This document shows positions 8,402 to 16,412 of a stretch of DNA of 64,000 bases, piece by piece. The translations under genes and the position numbers were made by a program. This DNA comes from Clostridia bacterium (lineage in GTDB: Bacteria > Bacillota > Clostridia > TANB77 > CAG-508): positions 112,925-176,924 of the forward strand of contig CAAEUE010000019.1 in the NCBI GenBank assembly GCA_900759015.1, written 5' to 3'. Below the pieces are notes generated by a model. It ran no database searches. It had not been told where the DNA came from and worked only from the letters and a program-made list of their open reading frames with translations. Each line of letters opens with the position of its first letter. Positions within the stretch are counted from its first letter, which is position 1.

Positions 8402-9229
8402 TTATATAATTTCATTTAAAACCTTACTTATATCATCTTCAATTAATAGGCTTCTATCTTCAATATCTAAAAATGTTCTGCAATCGTCTTTATTTATTCT
8501 CACTAATTTCCAATTAAGATTTTTATATGTCATTTGCTCAAATGGAATTCTAATAATTCCTGGAGTATTAAATCCTACTCCTAATTCCAATAATAAAACT
8601 TTATTATTTTTTGTCGTATCTAAAAACTCTCCATATCTTTCATCTTGCTTATACCAATGCTCATCTTCTACAAAATATGCATCTTTCCTAATATTTACAT
8701 CCATTGTTTCTCCGCATACTGGACATACTGGAACAAGTTCTGAAGGTATTTTACAATCGTGCGTATTTTCTAACATTTTTGCTACTAAATCTTTTGCATC
8801 ATATAATTTATTGTGACATGCTATTCCGCATTGAATATATCTGTAACTTCCTTGTGTTGCGAATATCTTGTTCTTATCAAATCCTGCTTTATAAAATTGA
8901 TCATCTACATTTGTGGTTATAACATAATAGTTTTTATTTTTTACTAAATCAAATAATTTTTTGTAAAGCTCTGTTGCTTCCATTCCAGTATTATTAACAT
9001 ATATGTGTTTTGCCCAATATGCCCATTTTTCCTCTTCTGTTTCGAAATCATAAAACGAAGATGTATACATATCTGTAAAATTATATTTTTTTATAAATTC
9101 TGCGAAATTGTCTGTAAATCTTTTACCAGAATATTCAATTCCAGCTGCTGTAGAAAGACCTGCACCAGCACCAATCAAAATATATTCTGCATCATTTATT
9201 AATTTCTTAACTTCTAATATTTTGTTCAT
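8402..9229 (-). CDS. SirTM-type (macrodomain-linked) sirtuin
   Basis: About 275 residues of the sirtuin fold. The NAD-binding GAGAGLSTAAGIEYSG, TTNVDDQF (the usual TQNID/H region) and the zinc module CGIACH..CPVCGETM are visible. In the macrodomain-linked SirTM class (Rack and colleagues, staphylococci and streptococci) the enzyme ADP-ribosylates protein, classically a lipoylated GcvH-like carrier, instead of deacylating it. The divergence from canonical Sir2 motifs and the partner gene support that class. The start overlaps the macrodomain gene by 23 bases, so the two are translationally coupled. No GcvH-L or LplA2 gene is adjacent, which is unusual. Confidence 0.85.
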   Translation of the reverse strand: MNKILEVKKLINDAEYILIGAGAGLSTAAGIEYSGKRFTDNFAEFIKKYNFTDMYTSSFYDFETEEEKWAYWAKHIYVNNTGMEATELYKKLFDLVKNKNYYVITTNVDDQFYKAGFDKNKIFATQGSYRYIQCGIACHNKLYDAKDLVAKMLENTHDCKIPSELVPVCPVCGETMDVNIRKDAYFVEDEHWYKQDERYGEFLDTTKNNKVLLLELGVGFNTPGIIRIPFEQMTYKNLNWKLVRINKDDCRTFLDIEDRSLLIEDDISKVLNEII

Positions 9230-9995
9230 AGATGTTATAATCCTCCTCTTTATAAACATTAAATACGATTTTATCTACATAAGTTTCATGTTCTGTTAAA
9301 AAAGTTTCTACTGCTGATATTGCAAGCTTACAAGCTTGTGTCTGTGGAAATCTGAATTCTCCAGTTGAAATACAAGGAAATGCAATCGTTCTTATCCCGT
9401 TTTGAATAGCTAAATTTAATGAATTAATATAGCAATTGATTAATTCTTTTTCTTCTTTTGTTGTTACACTCTCATAAATTATTGGTCCAACTGTATGAAT
9501 TACATATTTTGCTGGTAAATTGTATCCTTTTGTTATAAATGCTTCCCCGGTTGGAAGGAAATAATTTTTGTTCTTCATAATTTCATTACATTCAAGCCTA
9601 AGTGAAACACCTGCATTGCTTCCAATGATATTATCCACGCAAGAATGCATTGGGACAAAACATCCTAACCCTTGTGAATTTGTTGCATTTACAATAGCAT
9701 CTATTTTTAATGTAGTTATATCGCCTTTCCATAAGCATATTTTATCTTTGTATTTTAAATTAGAATTTTGAACTGTTTTTATTTCTGCTACATTTGTAAT
9801 ATTCTTTTTGCTAAGTTCTTCTTGTAAATACTCATTTTCTATTTTTAAATATTCTTCTGAAATTGGTTTTGCATCTCTTATATTACACAAAGAACGATAT
9901 ATTCTTTTTTTATCTTCATAAGATAAATTATTAATTTCTATAGATTCATTTCTTTCTTTTAATAAATAATTTATTAAATAATCTAACTTTTCCAA
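9207..9995 (-). CDS. Zinc-dependent macrodomain ADP-ribosyl hydrolase
   Basis: 262 residues: an N-terminal helical extension of about 85 residues, then a macrodomain. The ADP-ribose pocket is seen as DAIVNATNSQGLGCF, and the zinc-macrodomain signature as CFVPMHSCVDNIIGSNAG (Cys, His and Cys ligands). GEAFITKGYNLPAKYVIHTVGP and AFPCISTGEFRFP complete the fold. Expected to remove ADP-ribose placed by its partner sirtuin. First gene of a two-gene operon with its own promoter. Confidence 0.92.
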   Translation of the reverse strand: MEKLDYLINYLLKERNESIEINNLSYEDKKRIYRSLCNIRDAKPISEEYLKIENEYLQEELSKKNITNVAEIKTVQNSNLKYKDKICLWKGDITTLKIDAIVNATNSQGLGCFVPMHSCVDNIIGSNAGVSLRLECNEIMKNKNYFLPTGEAFITKGYNLPAKYVIHTVGPIIYESVTTKEEKELINCYINSLNLAIQNGIRTIAFPCISTGEFRFPQTQACKLAISAVETFLTEHETYVDKIVFNVYKEEDYNIYEQNIRS

Positions 9996-10018
9996 GTTTC
10001 TACCTCCTATTGTTATAA

Positions 10019-10094
10019 ATTATACTGCCATTATATTTACTTGTGAAGTACGCACTTTAATGTGCCTTAGTTTCCCTTTGGATACTATTGCTTT
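10019..10094 (-). promoter_or_regulatory. Promoter with HxlR-like operator of the macrodomain operon
   Basis: Minus-strand -35 TTCACA (10042-10047) and -10 TATAAT (10019-10024) have a 17-bp spacer. AAGTACGCACTT overlaps the -35. From about 10037 the plus strand reads TTTACTTGTGAAGTACGCAC and onward to GATACTATTGC, matching the region from 15180 at most positions over about 55 bases. Together with the same promoter geometry there, this suggests one HxlR-type repressor controls both loci. Confidence 0.7.
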
Positions 10095-10116
10095 TATTAT
10101 TTTTAGTAAAAAAAAT

Positions 10117-10147
10117 AAAGTGAAGTACAACCGTTTCACTTCACTCT
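10117..10147 (-). terminator. Terminator of the MmcQ-Tag-DUF3781 operon
   Basis: AGTGAAGTGAAAC..GTACTTCACTTT stem followed by TATTTTTTTTAC on the minus strand. Confidence 0.8.
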
Positions 10148-10163
10148 AATCTATATATATCAT

Positions 10164-10421
10164 CTATTTACCCTTTAATCTATGCGCTGTTATAATTGTA
10201 TAACTATATGAATTTATTGTTATTTTAATATTATCAATTTCGCAATACCAATTTTTGCCTTGTTTATAGATATTACAGTTTTTAGCTAAGACTTTATTTT
10301 TGCAAAAGTCTACAACATCATTAGTATACAATTCAAGATTTTTCTTAATCCTACCAATTCCCATTTCAGTAGTATGAATTTTATCTATATTATTAAGTAA
10401 CATTTGTTTATCTTCCATCAA
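10164..10421 (-). CDS. DUF3781 family protein
   Basis: 85 residues recognised as DUF3781 by its conserved blocks NIDKIHTTEMGIGRIKKNL, DVVDFCKNKV, GKNWYCEID and the terminal SYTIITAHRLKG. Function unknown; soluble and probably cytoplasmic. It is the last gene after tag (gap 8 bases) in an operon with an alkylation-repair glycosylase and an MmcQ/YjbR protein. It is more likely a small accessory protein than an enzyme. Confidence 0.8.
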   Translation of the reverse strand: MMEDKQMLLNNIDKIHTTEMGIGRIKKNLELYTNDVVDFCKNKVLAKNCNIYKQGKNWYCEIDNIKITINSYSYTIITAHRLKGK

Positions 10422-10429
10422 TTATCTCC

Positions 10430-10981
10430 TTACGATTTTTTTAGATTATATAAAAAGCAGTCTTTATCATGCGAATTTATAATTCCTATTGCCTGCAAAT
10501 ATGAATAAATTATTGTTGAACCTACAAATTTCATTCCTCTTTTTTTCAAATCTTTTGATATTTCATCAGATAAAGCATTTGTAGTTTTTCCAGTTTCATA
10601 AATTATTTTGTCTTTAGAAAAAGTTTCTAAATAATTATAAAAAGTTCCATATTCATCTTTTATAGTCTTAAAAATTTTAGCATTATTTATACTTGCTTTT
10701 ATTTTTAATTTATTTCTTATTATATCTTTATTCACTAATAGTCCATTTATCTTAGTTTCATCATACAAACAAATTTTGTCTAAGTCAAAATTATCATATG
10801 CCTTTCTAAAACTTTCTCTTTTATTTAATACACATTCCCAAGAAAGCCCTGCTTGAAAAGATTCTAATATTAGCATTTCAAACAAATACTTATCATCAAA
10901 ATTTGGTTTACACCATTCTTCATCATGATATTTTATATACAATTCATTTTTTACATTACACCATTTACATCTAGTTTTCAT
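10430..10981 (-). CDS. tag: DNA-3-methyladenine glycosylase I
   Basis: 183 residues, normal Tag length. It excises 3-methyladenine from alkylated DNA to start base excision repair. Seen: the N-terminal CKWCNVKNELYIKYHDEEW with the zinc-binding Cys and His, the base-pocket helix LILESFQAGLSWECVLNKRE, and the C-terminal SHDKDCF supplying the other zinc ligands. The start ATG overlaps the upstream stop (TAATG), indicating coupling. Confidence 0.95.
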   Translation of the reverse strand: MKTRCKWCNVKNELYIKYHDEEWCKPNFDDKYLFEMLILESFQAGLSWECVLNKRESFRKAYDNFDLDKICLYDETKINGLLVNKDIIRNKLKIKASINNAKIFKTIKDEYGTFYNYLETFSKDKIIYETGKTTNALSDEISKDLKKRGMKFVGSTIIYSYLQAIGIINSHDKDCFLYNLKKS

Positions 10982-11670
10982 TATGCTGTACCTCTTTTTG
11001 ATTTCGCTAATGATAACTTGTAACTATTATCTATTAACTCTAATATTTTTTTCGTATTCATATCTCCATTTAATCTTATTGTAATCCAACTTTCTTTATT
11101 CATATGATATCCCGGAAATATCTTGTTATTATCAATGATTTCTTTTATATTATCTTTTGAATATCTTAAATCTATAATCTCAATGATCTTATCTGATTCA
11201 AGTCCTAACTTTCTCTCTGATATTACAAGTAGTAATCCATACCATTTGTTATTTCTCTTATTTCTCCAGATGGCGTTTTCTGGGAACTTCTTCCATAGAT
11301 ATTCTAATTCACCATTATATTTTTCTTTTACATATTTAATTATTTCTTTTGCTTGTTTACTTTTAAATATATTTGGTACCGTACATTTTTCTATAATATT
11401 TTGTAATTCTTCTTCATATTCCTTCCTAAGATTACCAACAAATTCTCCAGTACTATCTTTAATATCTACAAGAATATATTCATCTTCATTCATTAAATCA
11501 ATTACTTTTGATGTCATTTTATTATTCTCTACAGTAACTTTGAGTTCGAATTCTCCATTATGTAACTTCGTTTTATATAAATATGTTCCATTCTCTTGTA
11601 TAAATCCATATTTTAATAGTTTATCATAATCTATTAGTTTATCTTTAAGTTCATTATCTAAAACTCTCAT
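10981..11670 (-). CDS. MmcQ/YjbR family DNA-binding-like protein with N-terminal extension
   Basis: 229 residues. The C-terminal half (about 115-220) fits the MmcQ/YjbR (CyaY-like) fold: YLWKKFPENAIWRNKRNNKWYGLLLVI, then IFPGYHMNKESWITIRLNGDM and LIDNSYKLSLAK. The N-terminal 100 residues resemble the extension found on many clostridial YjbR proteins. Often annotated DNA-binding, but the function is not established. First gene of the operon with tag and DUF3781. Confidence 0.8.
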   Translation of the reverse strand: MRVLDNELKDKLIDYDKLLKYGFIQENGTYLYKTKLHNGEFELKVTVENNKMTSKVIDLMNEDEYILVDIKDSTGEFVGNLRKEYEEELQNIIEKCTVPNIFKSKQAKEIIKYVKEKYNGELEYLWKKFPENAIWRNKRNNKWYGLLLVISERKLGLESDKIIEIIDLRYSKDNIKEIIDNNKIFPGYHMNKESWITIRLNGDMNTKKILELIDNSYKLSLAKSKRGTA

Positions 11671-11710
11671 AAATAGATTTCTCCTTCTTTATATTAGATA
11701 CATTAATATT

Positions 11711-12193
11711 TTATGGCATACGAACATCATTTGGATTTTTTGGGTTATATTTTATAATAATTTGATTTCCAATTTTCATATTCTCATCTAATTCACTATA
11801 TCCCTTTAAATTTTTAGCTATATACTCTACTTTATTTACAGTATATTTAACAGTTAATGTATACATATATTCTGTATTTCTTCTACCATAATTTATACGA
11901 TTAATATCTATAATTTCTGCTGCAATAGGCTGTGTAGCACTCCTTTTTCCTCTAAAATCACAAAAAATACCTAATACTACACAAATCACTATTGCACTTA
12001 TCAAAATTATTAATGTTGCTTCAAATGAAATAAAAAACAAGTATAAAATAACTAATATTGGAATTTGAATTAGTGCAATTAATTTCCATGAAATTTTATC
12101 CTCTTTCATTACAAATTTACCATAACATTTTAAGGCAAGTATTACTATGTCTACAGCAACAATGGCTGCAATTATCGTAATTGTTTCTGGCAT
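11711..12193 (-). CDS. DUF3592-like membrane protein
   Basis: 160 residues with three predicted transmembrane helices in the first 95 (IIAAIVAVDIVILAL, LIALIQIPILVILYLFFIS, LIILISAIVICVVLGIF). A C-terminal beta-rich domain follows (YMYTLTVKYTVNKVEYIAKN, then GNQIIIKYNPKNPNDVRMP), the typical ending of DUF3592 proteins. Function unknown. Confidence 0.7.
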   Translation of the reverse strand: MPETITIIAAIVAVDIVILALKCYGKFVMKEDKISWKLIALIQIPILVILYLFFISFEATLIILISAIVICVVLGIFCDFRGKRSATQPIAAEIIDINRINYGRRNTEYMYTLTVKYTVNKVEYIAKNLKGYSELDENMKIGNQIIIKYNPKNPNDVRMP

Positions 12194-12314
12194 TATTAAA
12201 TTTCCTCCTATAAATTACTATTTATCGTTATAGTAACATAAAAAAGGAAATTATTCTATATGTTTTTCTATATATGCACATTCATTTTTACAGTACTAAT
12301 TGATTAGTATACAA

Positions 12315-12340
12315 AAAGAAACCACTTAAAGTGGTTCCTA
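12315..12340 (-). terminator. Terminator after the TetR operon (copy of the one at 14093)
   Basis: GGAACCACTTTAAGTGGTTTC followed by TTTTTG on the minus strand. Nearly the same hairpin is at 14093-14116. Confidence 0.7.
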
Positions 12341-12417
12341 AACATAATACTTAAGATATAGTATTTTATTTTATCTTAACTTAGCTGTTACAACTAATTT
12401 TATAGCTACTTATTTTT

Positions 12418-13011
12418 TTATTTCATAATATTGTTTTTTGTAACACATTTAATAATAATTTTATTCATATCTTCAATGGAATCTTGACAATCACCTTTTA
12501 CCCATTCTTCTATTATAGCACTAATTCCTTGAAAATAAAAACTTATCCAATACTTTTTTTCGCTATCTGGTATTTTAAATCTATCCAAAATAGGTACAAA
12601 TATATATTTTTCTAAACCGCTATATTTCTCAAAACATTGCATTCCTTTTGGATTACTAAAAGAAGCCTTAAATATTTTTTTATTTTCTTTTATGAAATTA
12701 AGATATGGTATTAAATATTTTTCTTGTACTAAATTTAAAGATTCGAGTGGTAAGTCCTTAATTTTATTAATAAATTCATTAGTATTTCCATCAAAATACT
12801 TAACGAATTTCCTAATTATATATTGCATTGTTTCTTCCAACAAATCATCAACAGATTCGTAATGCAAATAAAATGTTGATCTATTTACACCTGCTTTTTC
12901 ACATATTTCTTTTACTGTAATAAACTCTATATCTTTTTTTTCAAGTAAATATATTAATGCTTCATCCATTAAAAGAGCAGTATTAAAATACTTACTTTCA
13001 TTCTTATTCAT
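12418..13011 (-). CDS. TetR/AcrR-family transcriptional regulator
   Basis: 197 residues. The N-terminal helix-turn-helix is clear: FITVKEICEKAGVNRSTFYLHYESVDDLLEETM. The C-terminal ligand domain (about 70-190) is of the clostridial TetR type with WISFYFQGISAIIEEWVKGD. It follows a small membrane protein by 20 bases in the same direction and probably regulates that operon. Ligand unknown. Confidence 0.9.
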   Translation of the reverse strand: MNKNESKYFNTALLMDEALIYLLEKKDIEFITVKEICEKAGVNRSTFYLHYESVDDLLEETMQYIIRKFVKYFDGNTNEFINKIKDLPLESLNLVQEKYLIPYLNFIKENKKIFKASFSNPKGMQCFEKYSGLEKYIFVPILDRFKIPDSEKKYWISFYFQGISAIIEEWVKGDCQDSIEDMNKIIIKCVTKNNIMK

Positions 13012-13031
13012 CTAATACTGATCCTTTCTTT

Positions 13032-13385
13032 TTAAATATTTTCATTTGATATTTCATTAGCTAATCTAATTATATCTTGTGAATATTTTTTCTTTGATTC
13101 TTCAAGTATTTTTTTATAAATTGGATAATTAAATCCTACTCCAATAAATCCTATAATTCCAATTATTATTCCTAGAATTATAAAATTTCCATTTCCTATA
13201 ACATCCATTGATAAACACATTCCAAAGCCAAGTACTAACGCCATAATTATTCCAAACGTATAAGCAAATACATTTGCTGGTAATTTTGCCCTTCTATCTA
13301 ATTTTTTTAGTGCTATTACTTTTGACTCTTTTTTTACTGAATATTCATTAGCAATTTGTTCAGCATAAATTTTGTTTGTATCCAT
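13032..13385 (-). CDS. Small two-helix membrane protein, TetR operon partner
   Basis: 117 residues from ATG 13385, chosen because AGGAGGAATTAATT precedes it. A longer reading frame extends to 13526 but that part has no ribosome site and covers the promoter. Sequence: an N-terminal basic cytoplasmic segment (YAEQIANEYSVKKESKVIALKK), two transmembrane helices (about 40-62 and 66-88), then a charged tail. Related clostridial proteins exist, but I know no established role. Confidence 0.7.
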   Translation of the reverse strand: MDTNKIYAEQIANEYSVKKESKVIALKKLDRRAKLPANVFAYTFGIIMALVLGFGMCLSMDVIGNGNFIILGIIIGIIGFIGVGFNYPIYKKILEESKKKYSQDIIRLANEISNENI

Positions 13386-13404
13386 AATTAATTCCTCCTT
13401 TTTT

Positions 13405-13436
13405 ATTCTAAACCAATTATAATAAGATTCAAATTT
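13405..13436 (-). promoter_or_regulatory. Probable promoter of the membrane protein/TetR operon
   Basis: TTCAGT and TATAAT on the minus strand with a 17-base spacer lie about 25 bases upstream of ATG 13385. The -10 is good and the -35 weak, as expected for a regulated promoter. Confidence 0.45.
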
Positions 13437-13526
13437 AAACTGAACAACAAAAAACACAAAATGTGTTGATTTTAAAAATTTTGAGAGTATTATTTTGAAA
13501 AGGTAAAATTGTATTTTATCTTTCAA

Positions 13527-14003
13527 TTAATTTTTATATTCTTCTAAAGCTTCTTCCAAAATATTGCCAAACTTGTTTATATAATTTTTAGTATATTCTG
13601 TCATATTTTCTGGCAAATTATCTATTTTAAACCACTCTAATTTTTTAGATTCATTATCATTTATTTTTAAATCATTATGATATTTTTTTATTACAAATAT
13701 TGCTGTGATATCATATAATTTATCCCCATTTGGATATTCTCTGTATGTATCCTTCCCAGATAAAACTTTAATTAACTTTAATTCGTCAACTATTAGATTA
13801 GTTTCTTCTTTTAGTTCTCTTATTGCAACATCTTCAAAACTTTCACCTAACTCCATAGCTCCTCCTGGGAACCCCCAAGAATTATAGTCAGTTCTAAGTT
13901 GCATTAAAACCCTATCTTCATCATTAAAAACAAATAATCCTACCCCAGCAGTAAGTATTGGTTCATGTCCAACATATTTTCTTAAATCACTTATATATCC
14001 CAT
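13527..14003 (-). CDS. Nudix hydrolase
   Basis: About 158 residues. The Nudix box runs GAMELGESFEDVAIRELKEE, matching G-x5-E-x7-R-E-[LIV]-x2-E-E and the Mg-binding glutamates. The N-terminus MGYISDLRKYVGHEPILTAG is typical of a common clostridial Nudix group that hydrolyses nucleoside diphosphate-X compounds; the substrate is not determined. ATG 14003 is chosen with AGGTGATG upstream. Confidence 0.92.
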   Translation of the reverse strand: MGYISDLRKYVGHEPILTAGVGLFVFNDEDRVLMQLRTDYNSWGFPGGAMELGESFEDVAIRELKEETNLIVDELKLIKVLSGKDTYREYPNGDKLYDITAIFVIKKYHNDLKINDNESKKLEWFKIDNLPENMTEYTKNYINKFGNILEEALEEYKN

Positions 14004-14092
14004 AATATTCATCACCTAAAAATAACTTTTTAATATAATAACATAAAATACTCAACTGTTCTAGAATAAAATATCTTATATTTAAAAAAGGA

Positions 14093-14116
14093 ACCACTTA
14101 AAGTGGCTCCTAATCT
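14093..14116 (-). terminator. Terminator
   Basis: GGAGCCACTTTAAGTGGTTCC plus T6 on the minus strand. It is the more distal of two hairpins after the MBL gene. Confidence 0.7.
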
Positions 14117-14144
14117 TTATCCTACATTTTCTTTGTAACTACAT

Positions 14145-14232
14145 GTAGAATTTTGAAAATAAAAGGGGATGTTTATGCTTCTGTATCGCTACATTAGCAA
14201 ACTTAAGATAAAATGATTGATCTTAAGTTTGT
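14145..14232 (-). repeat. Copy 1 of a dispersed AATAAAAGGGGATGT element with flanking hairpins
   Basis: Plus strand: CTACATGTAG palindrome, then AAAATAAAAGGGGATGT (14158-14174), then the stem AACTTAAGAT/ATCTTAAGTT (about 14200-14229). The same 15-base core, each time between two hairpins, follows the genes ending at 20344 and 33532. In all three it lies in the 3' untranslated region of a minus-strand gene. Confidence 0.55.
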
Positions 14233-14295
14233 TGTTATTATACTTATAAAAAGTAACAAGCCAGTATCTTAATTGTGAATCTTTTGTAAAATTAT

Positions 14296-15090
14296 TTAAT
14301 TGTTTGGAAAGAAATAACCTGCTGTCATATCCAAGTAATTTAACCCACTATATTCTGGATATTCTGCTTTTATCTTGGCTTTAAATTCATCAGCATTAGA
14401 ACAATCTTTAGCGATTTTCTTTAATTCTTCTAGATATGCTATTTTTGTATCTACATCTTTTAATGTTTCTGGTGTGTAGTGACTAGAAAGTACTAATGTA
14501 TATCCTTTAGCTTTGTAATTCTTTAATCGTGCTATTATTACATCTGCATGACCTTCCCCTGCTACTATTGAGTGACAATCATGTCCTAACATATGTGTAT
14601 AAACACAACCTATTTGTGGGAATTCGATTTCAATATTTTCATCATGATATGTAATATTTAATTCAAATCCTCCAATATTTACTTTTTCATCTTTTAATAT
14701 ATCTGTAATTTCATGATATTCTTTTGCAAATTTTCCTCCAAAAGATGTCTCAAATCCAGTTACTAAATTATGTATTGTTCCCTCTTTCATTGATTTTATT
14801 GTGCCTTCTGACGCATATCCTTTTACATTTTTTAAGATTGTTCCACCATTTGGATGGTCTGAAAATACTTTTCCTACAATATTTTTTCCTAAACCTTTTA
14901 CATATGTTTCGAATTCTTCTAAGTTATCATAAAATGCTGGAAATTCAACTAATAAAACATTATCTTTATTTTCTAAAATATAGCTTTCATCATACATTAA
15001 GTCATTTGTTTGATAAGCATGTAATTTAATTTCTCCAAAATCATAAACTTCCATATATCCCTTTTTTAAATCTATTCTTGTTTTTTCCAT
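14296..15090 (-). CDS. Metallo-beta-lactamase-fold-like protein with altered metal motif
   Basis: 264 residues with MBL-fold spacing: DESYILENKDNVLLVEF, then VFSDHPNGGT where the family has HxHxDH, GHDCHSIVAGEGHADVIIARLKNY, and VLSSHYTPETLKD late. Several metal-binding histidines are replaced, so hydrolase activity is doubtful and it may bind ligand or metal differently. It is divergent from an HxlR gene with an operator over its promoter, so it is probably an effector of that regulator. The fold call is moderate. Confidence 0.6.
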   Translation of the reverse strand: MEKTRIDLKKGYMEVYDFGEIKLHAYQTNDLMYDESYILENKDNVLLVEFPAFYDNLEEFETYVKGLGKNIVGKVFSDHPNGGTILKNVKGYASEGTIKSMKEGTIHNLVTGFETSFGGKFAKEYHEITDILKDEKVNIGGFELNITYHDENIEIEFPQIGCVYTHMLGHDCHSIVAGEGHADVIIARLKNYKAKGYTLVLSSHYTPETLKDVDTKIAYLEELKKIAKDCSNADEFKAKIKAEYPEYSGLNYLDMTAGYFFPNN

Positions 15091-15129
15091 ATAAATACAC
15101 TCCTTTATTTAATTTTAAATATTTTTTAT

Positions 15130-15203
15130 AAGTAGCTACTTTGTTTTTCTTTTTCTGAATACATTTTAAATTCATTGTTTTTACTTGTAAAGTAGGCACT
15201 TTT
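15130..15203 (-). promoter_or_regulatory. Promoter and HxlR operators of the MBL gene
   Basis: AAGTAGCTACTT (15130-15141) is a perfect 12-base palindrome. A second site, AAGTAGGCACTT (15190-15201), overlaps the minus-strand -35 TTTACA (15186-15191), which pairs with -10 TAAAAT (15163-15168) over 17 bases. Sequence from 15180 to about 15236 is largely shared with the macrodomain operon promoter at 10037-10094. Confidence 0.7.
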
Positions 15204-15389
15204 TTGTAATATAGTTTCCTTAAAGATACTCTTGCCTATTTTTCTTAATTACATCAATTAAAATTTTTTAGTTTTATTTTGACTCTTATATTCTTTTTGA
15301 AACTATTGTGTATTTTTCTGGTTTTTATATTGCCTTTTAAAAATTGTTTGATATAATTTAATTAAGATTAAAAGTACGGAGTTGATATT

Positions 15390-15710
15390 ATGAAAAAAGA
15401 ACTACCAGCTTGTCCGGTAGAAATTACAATGGGGTTAATTGGAGATAAATGGAAAGTTTTAATTATTAGAGATTTACTAACTGGAACTAAAAGATTTGGA
15501 GAATTAAAAAAATCTTTAAATGGTATTACCCAAAAAGTTTTAACAAATAATTTAAGACAAATGGAAGCTTCTGGTCTTGTTAATAGGAAAGTATATGCAG
15601 AGGTTCCACCTAGAGTTGAATATTCTTTAACCGAAACTGGATGGAGCTTAAAACCTATTTTAGATTCTATGGTTGTCTGGGGAAATAGTTATAGAGAAAA
15701 ACAAAAATAG
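15390..15710 (+). CDS. HxlR-family transcriptional regulator
   Basis: 106 residues. PACPVEITMGLIGDKWKVLIIRDLLTG contains the family's conserved N-terminal cysteine before the first helix, the thiol-sensing position in YodB/QorR-like members. RFGELKKSLNGITQKVLTNNLRQMEASGLV is the winged helix and VPPRVEYSLTETGWSLKPIL the wing. Divergent from the MBL gene. The operators upstream and the copy at 10037 suggest it regulates both loci. ATG 15390 follows a weak site (GTACGGAGTTGAT). Confidence 0.93.
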   Translation: MKKELPACPVEITMGLIGDKWKVLIIRDLLTGTKRFGELKKSLNGITQKVLTNNLRQMEASGLVNRKVYAEVPPRVEYSLTETGWSLKPILDSMVVWGNSYREKQK

Positions 15711-15733
15711 CAGATTTAACTATCTGCTATTTT
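15703..15733. terminator. Bidirectional terminator between hxlR and mntP
   Basis: AAATAGCAGAT..ATCTGCTATTT with T/A-rich tails on both sides, shared by the convergent genes. Confidence 0.8.
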
Positions 15734-15739
15734 ATATTG

Positions 15740-16309
15740 TTATCCTAAACTAATTATTCCTAAATGTTCTAATAAAATCTTAATTCCTATAAGAATTAAA
15801 ATTATTCCTCCTATAATCTCTGCCCTCTTCTCGTATTTAATACCAAATTGATTACCGATTTTTACACCTATTACAGATAATATAAAAGTTACTACTCCTA
15901 TTAAGATAGCTGCTAATACTATATTAGTTTGTAAAAACGCAAAAGTTATCCCAACTGCTAAAGCATCAATACTTGTTGCTATTGCTAAAACTACCATTGT
16001 TTTAAAATTTACGCTATCATTATACCCTTCAGAATTATTATCAAATGCTTCTTTAAGCATTTTTCCACCTATAAATACCAAAAGAACAAATGCTATCCAA
16101 TGGTCTACTTTAGTTACTAAACCTTCGAATGTTGTTCCTAAGAAGTATCCTATAACTGGCATAAGTGCTTGGAATACGCCAAAATAAATCCCAACTATAA
16201 TAGCTTTTTTCCAATTCATTTTTTTCATTGCTAAACCTTTGCATATTGAAACTGCAAAAGCATCCATAGCTAACCCTATTGCTATTAATAATAATTCTAA
16301 AATCCCCAT
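15740..16309 (-). CDS. mntP: Manganese efflux pump
   Basis: 189 residues from ATG 16309 (AGGAAGAGAAAT upstream), the usual MntP length; the upstream in-frame extension to 16387 is not needed. Six transmembrane helices; the characteristic acidic motifs are [20 protein letters not shown] in helix 1 and [15 protein letters not shown] in helix 4. Exports Mn2+ to prevent toxicity. No yybP-ykoY riboswitch signature is visible in the short upstream gap. Confidence 0.95.
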   Translation of the reverse strand: MGILELLLIAIGLAMDAFAVSICKGLAMKKMNWKKAIIVGIYFGVFQALMPVIGYFLGTTFEGLVTKVDHWIAFVLLVFIGGKMLKEAFDNNSEGYNDSVNFKTMVVLAIATSIDALAVGITFAFLQTNIVLAAILIGVVTFILSVIGVKIGNQFGIKYEKRAEIIGGIILILIGIKILLEHLGIISLG

Positions 16310-16383
16310 ATTTCTCTTCCTTTTATTTAAAATGTCAATGTTTAATATATTAACATATATTATCCCTTTTTGCAATTTTAAAA

Positions 16384-16402
16384 GCATTAAAATTTTTAAT
16401 GC
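16384..16402 (-). terminator. Terminator of the SGNH hydrolase operon
   Basis: GCATTAAAAATTTTAATGC followed by TTTTAAAA on the minus strand. Confidence 0.6.
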
Positions 16403-16412
16403 CTTCTAATAT

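Noticed and set aside
8402..9229. Defence-type (antiphage) Sir2 effector
   Set aside because: Size, zinc module and overlap with a zinc-macrodomain gene point to the SirTM ADP-ribosylation class, not to a defence Sir2 with a nuclease or Argonaute partner.
13386..13526. N-terminal extension of the small membrane protein up to 13526
   Set aside because: No ribosome site, and the region holds a promoter. ATG 13385 has AGGAGG at proper spacing.
16310..16387. Longer start for mntP and a possible yybP-ykoY riboswitch
   Set aside because: MntP normally begins at the MGILELLL position, and the short gap lacks the conserved manganese riboswitch sequences.
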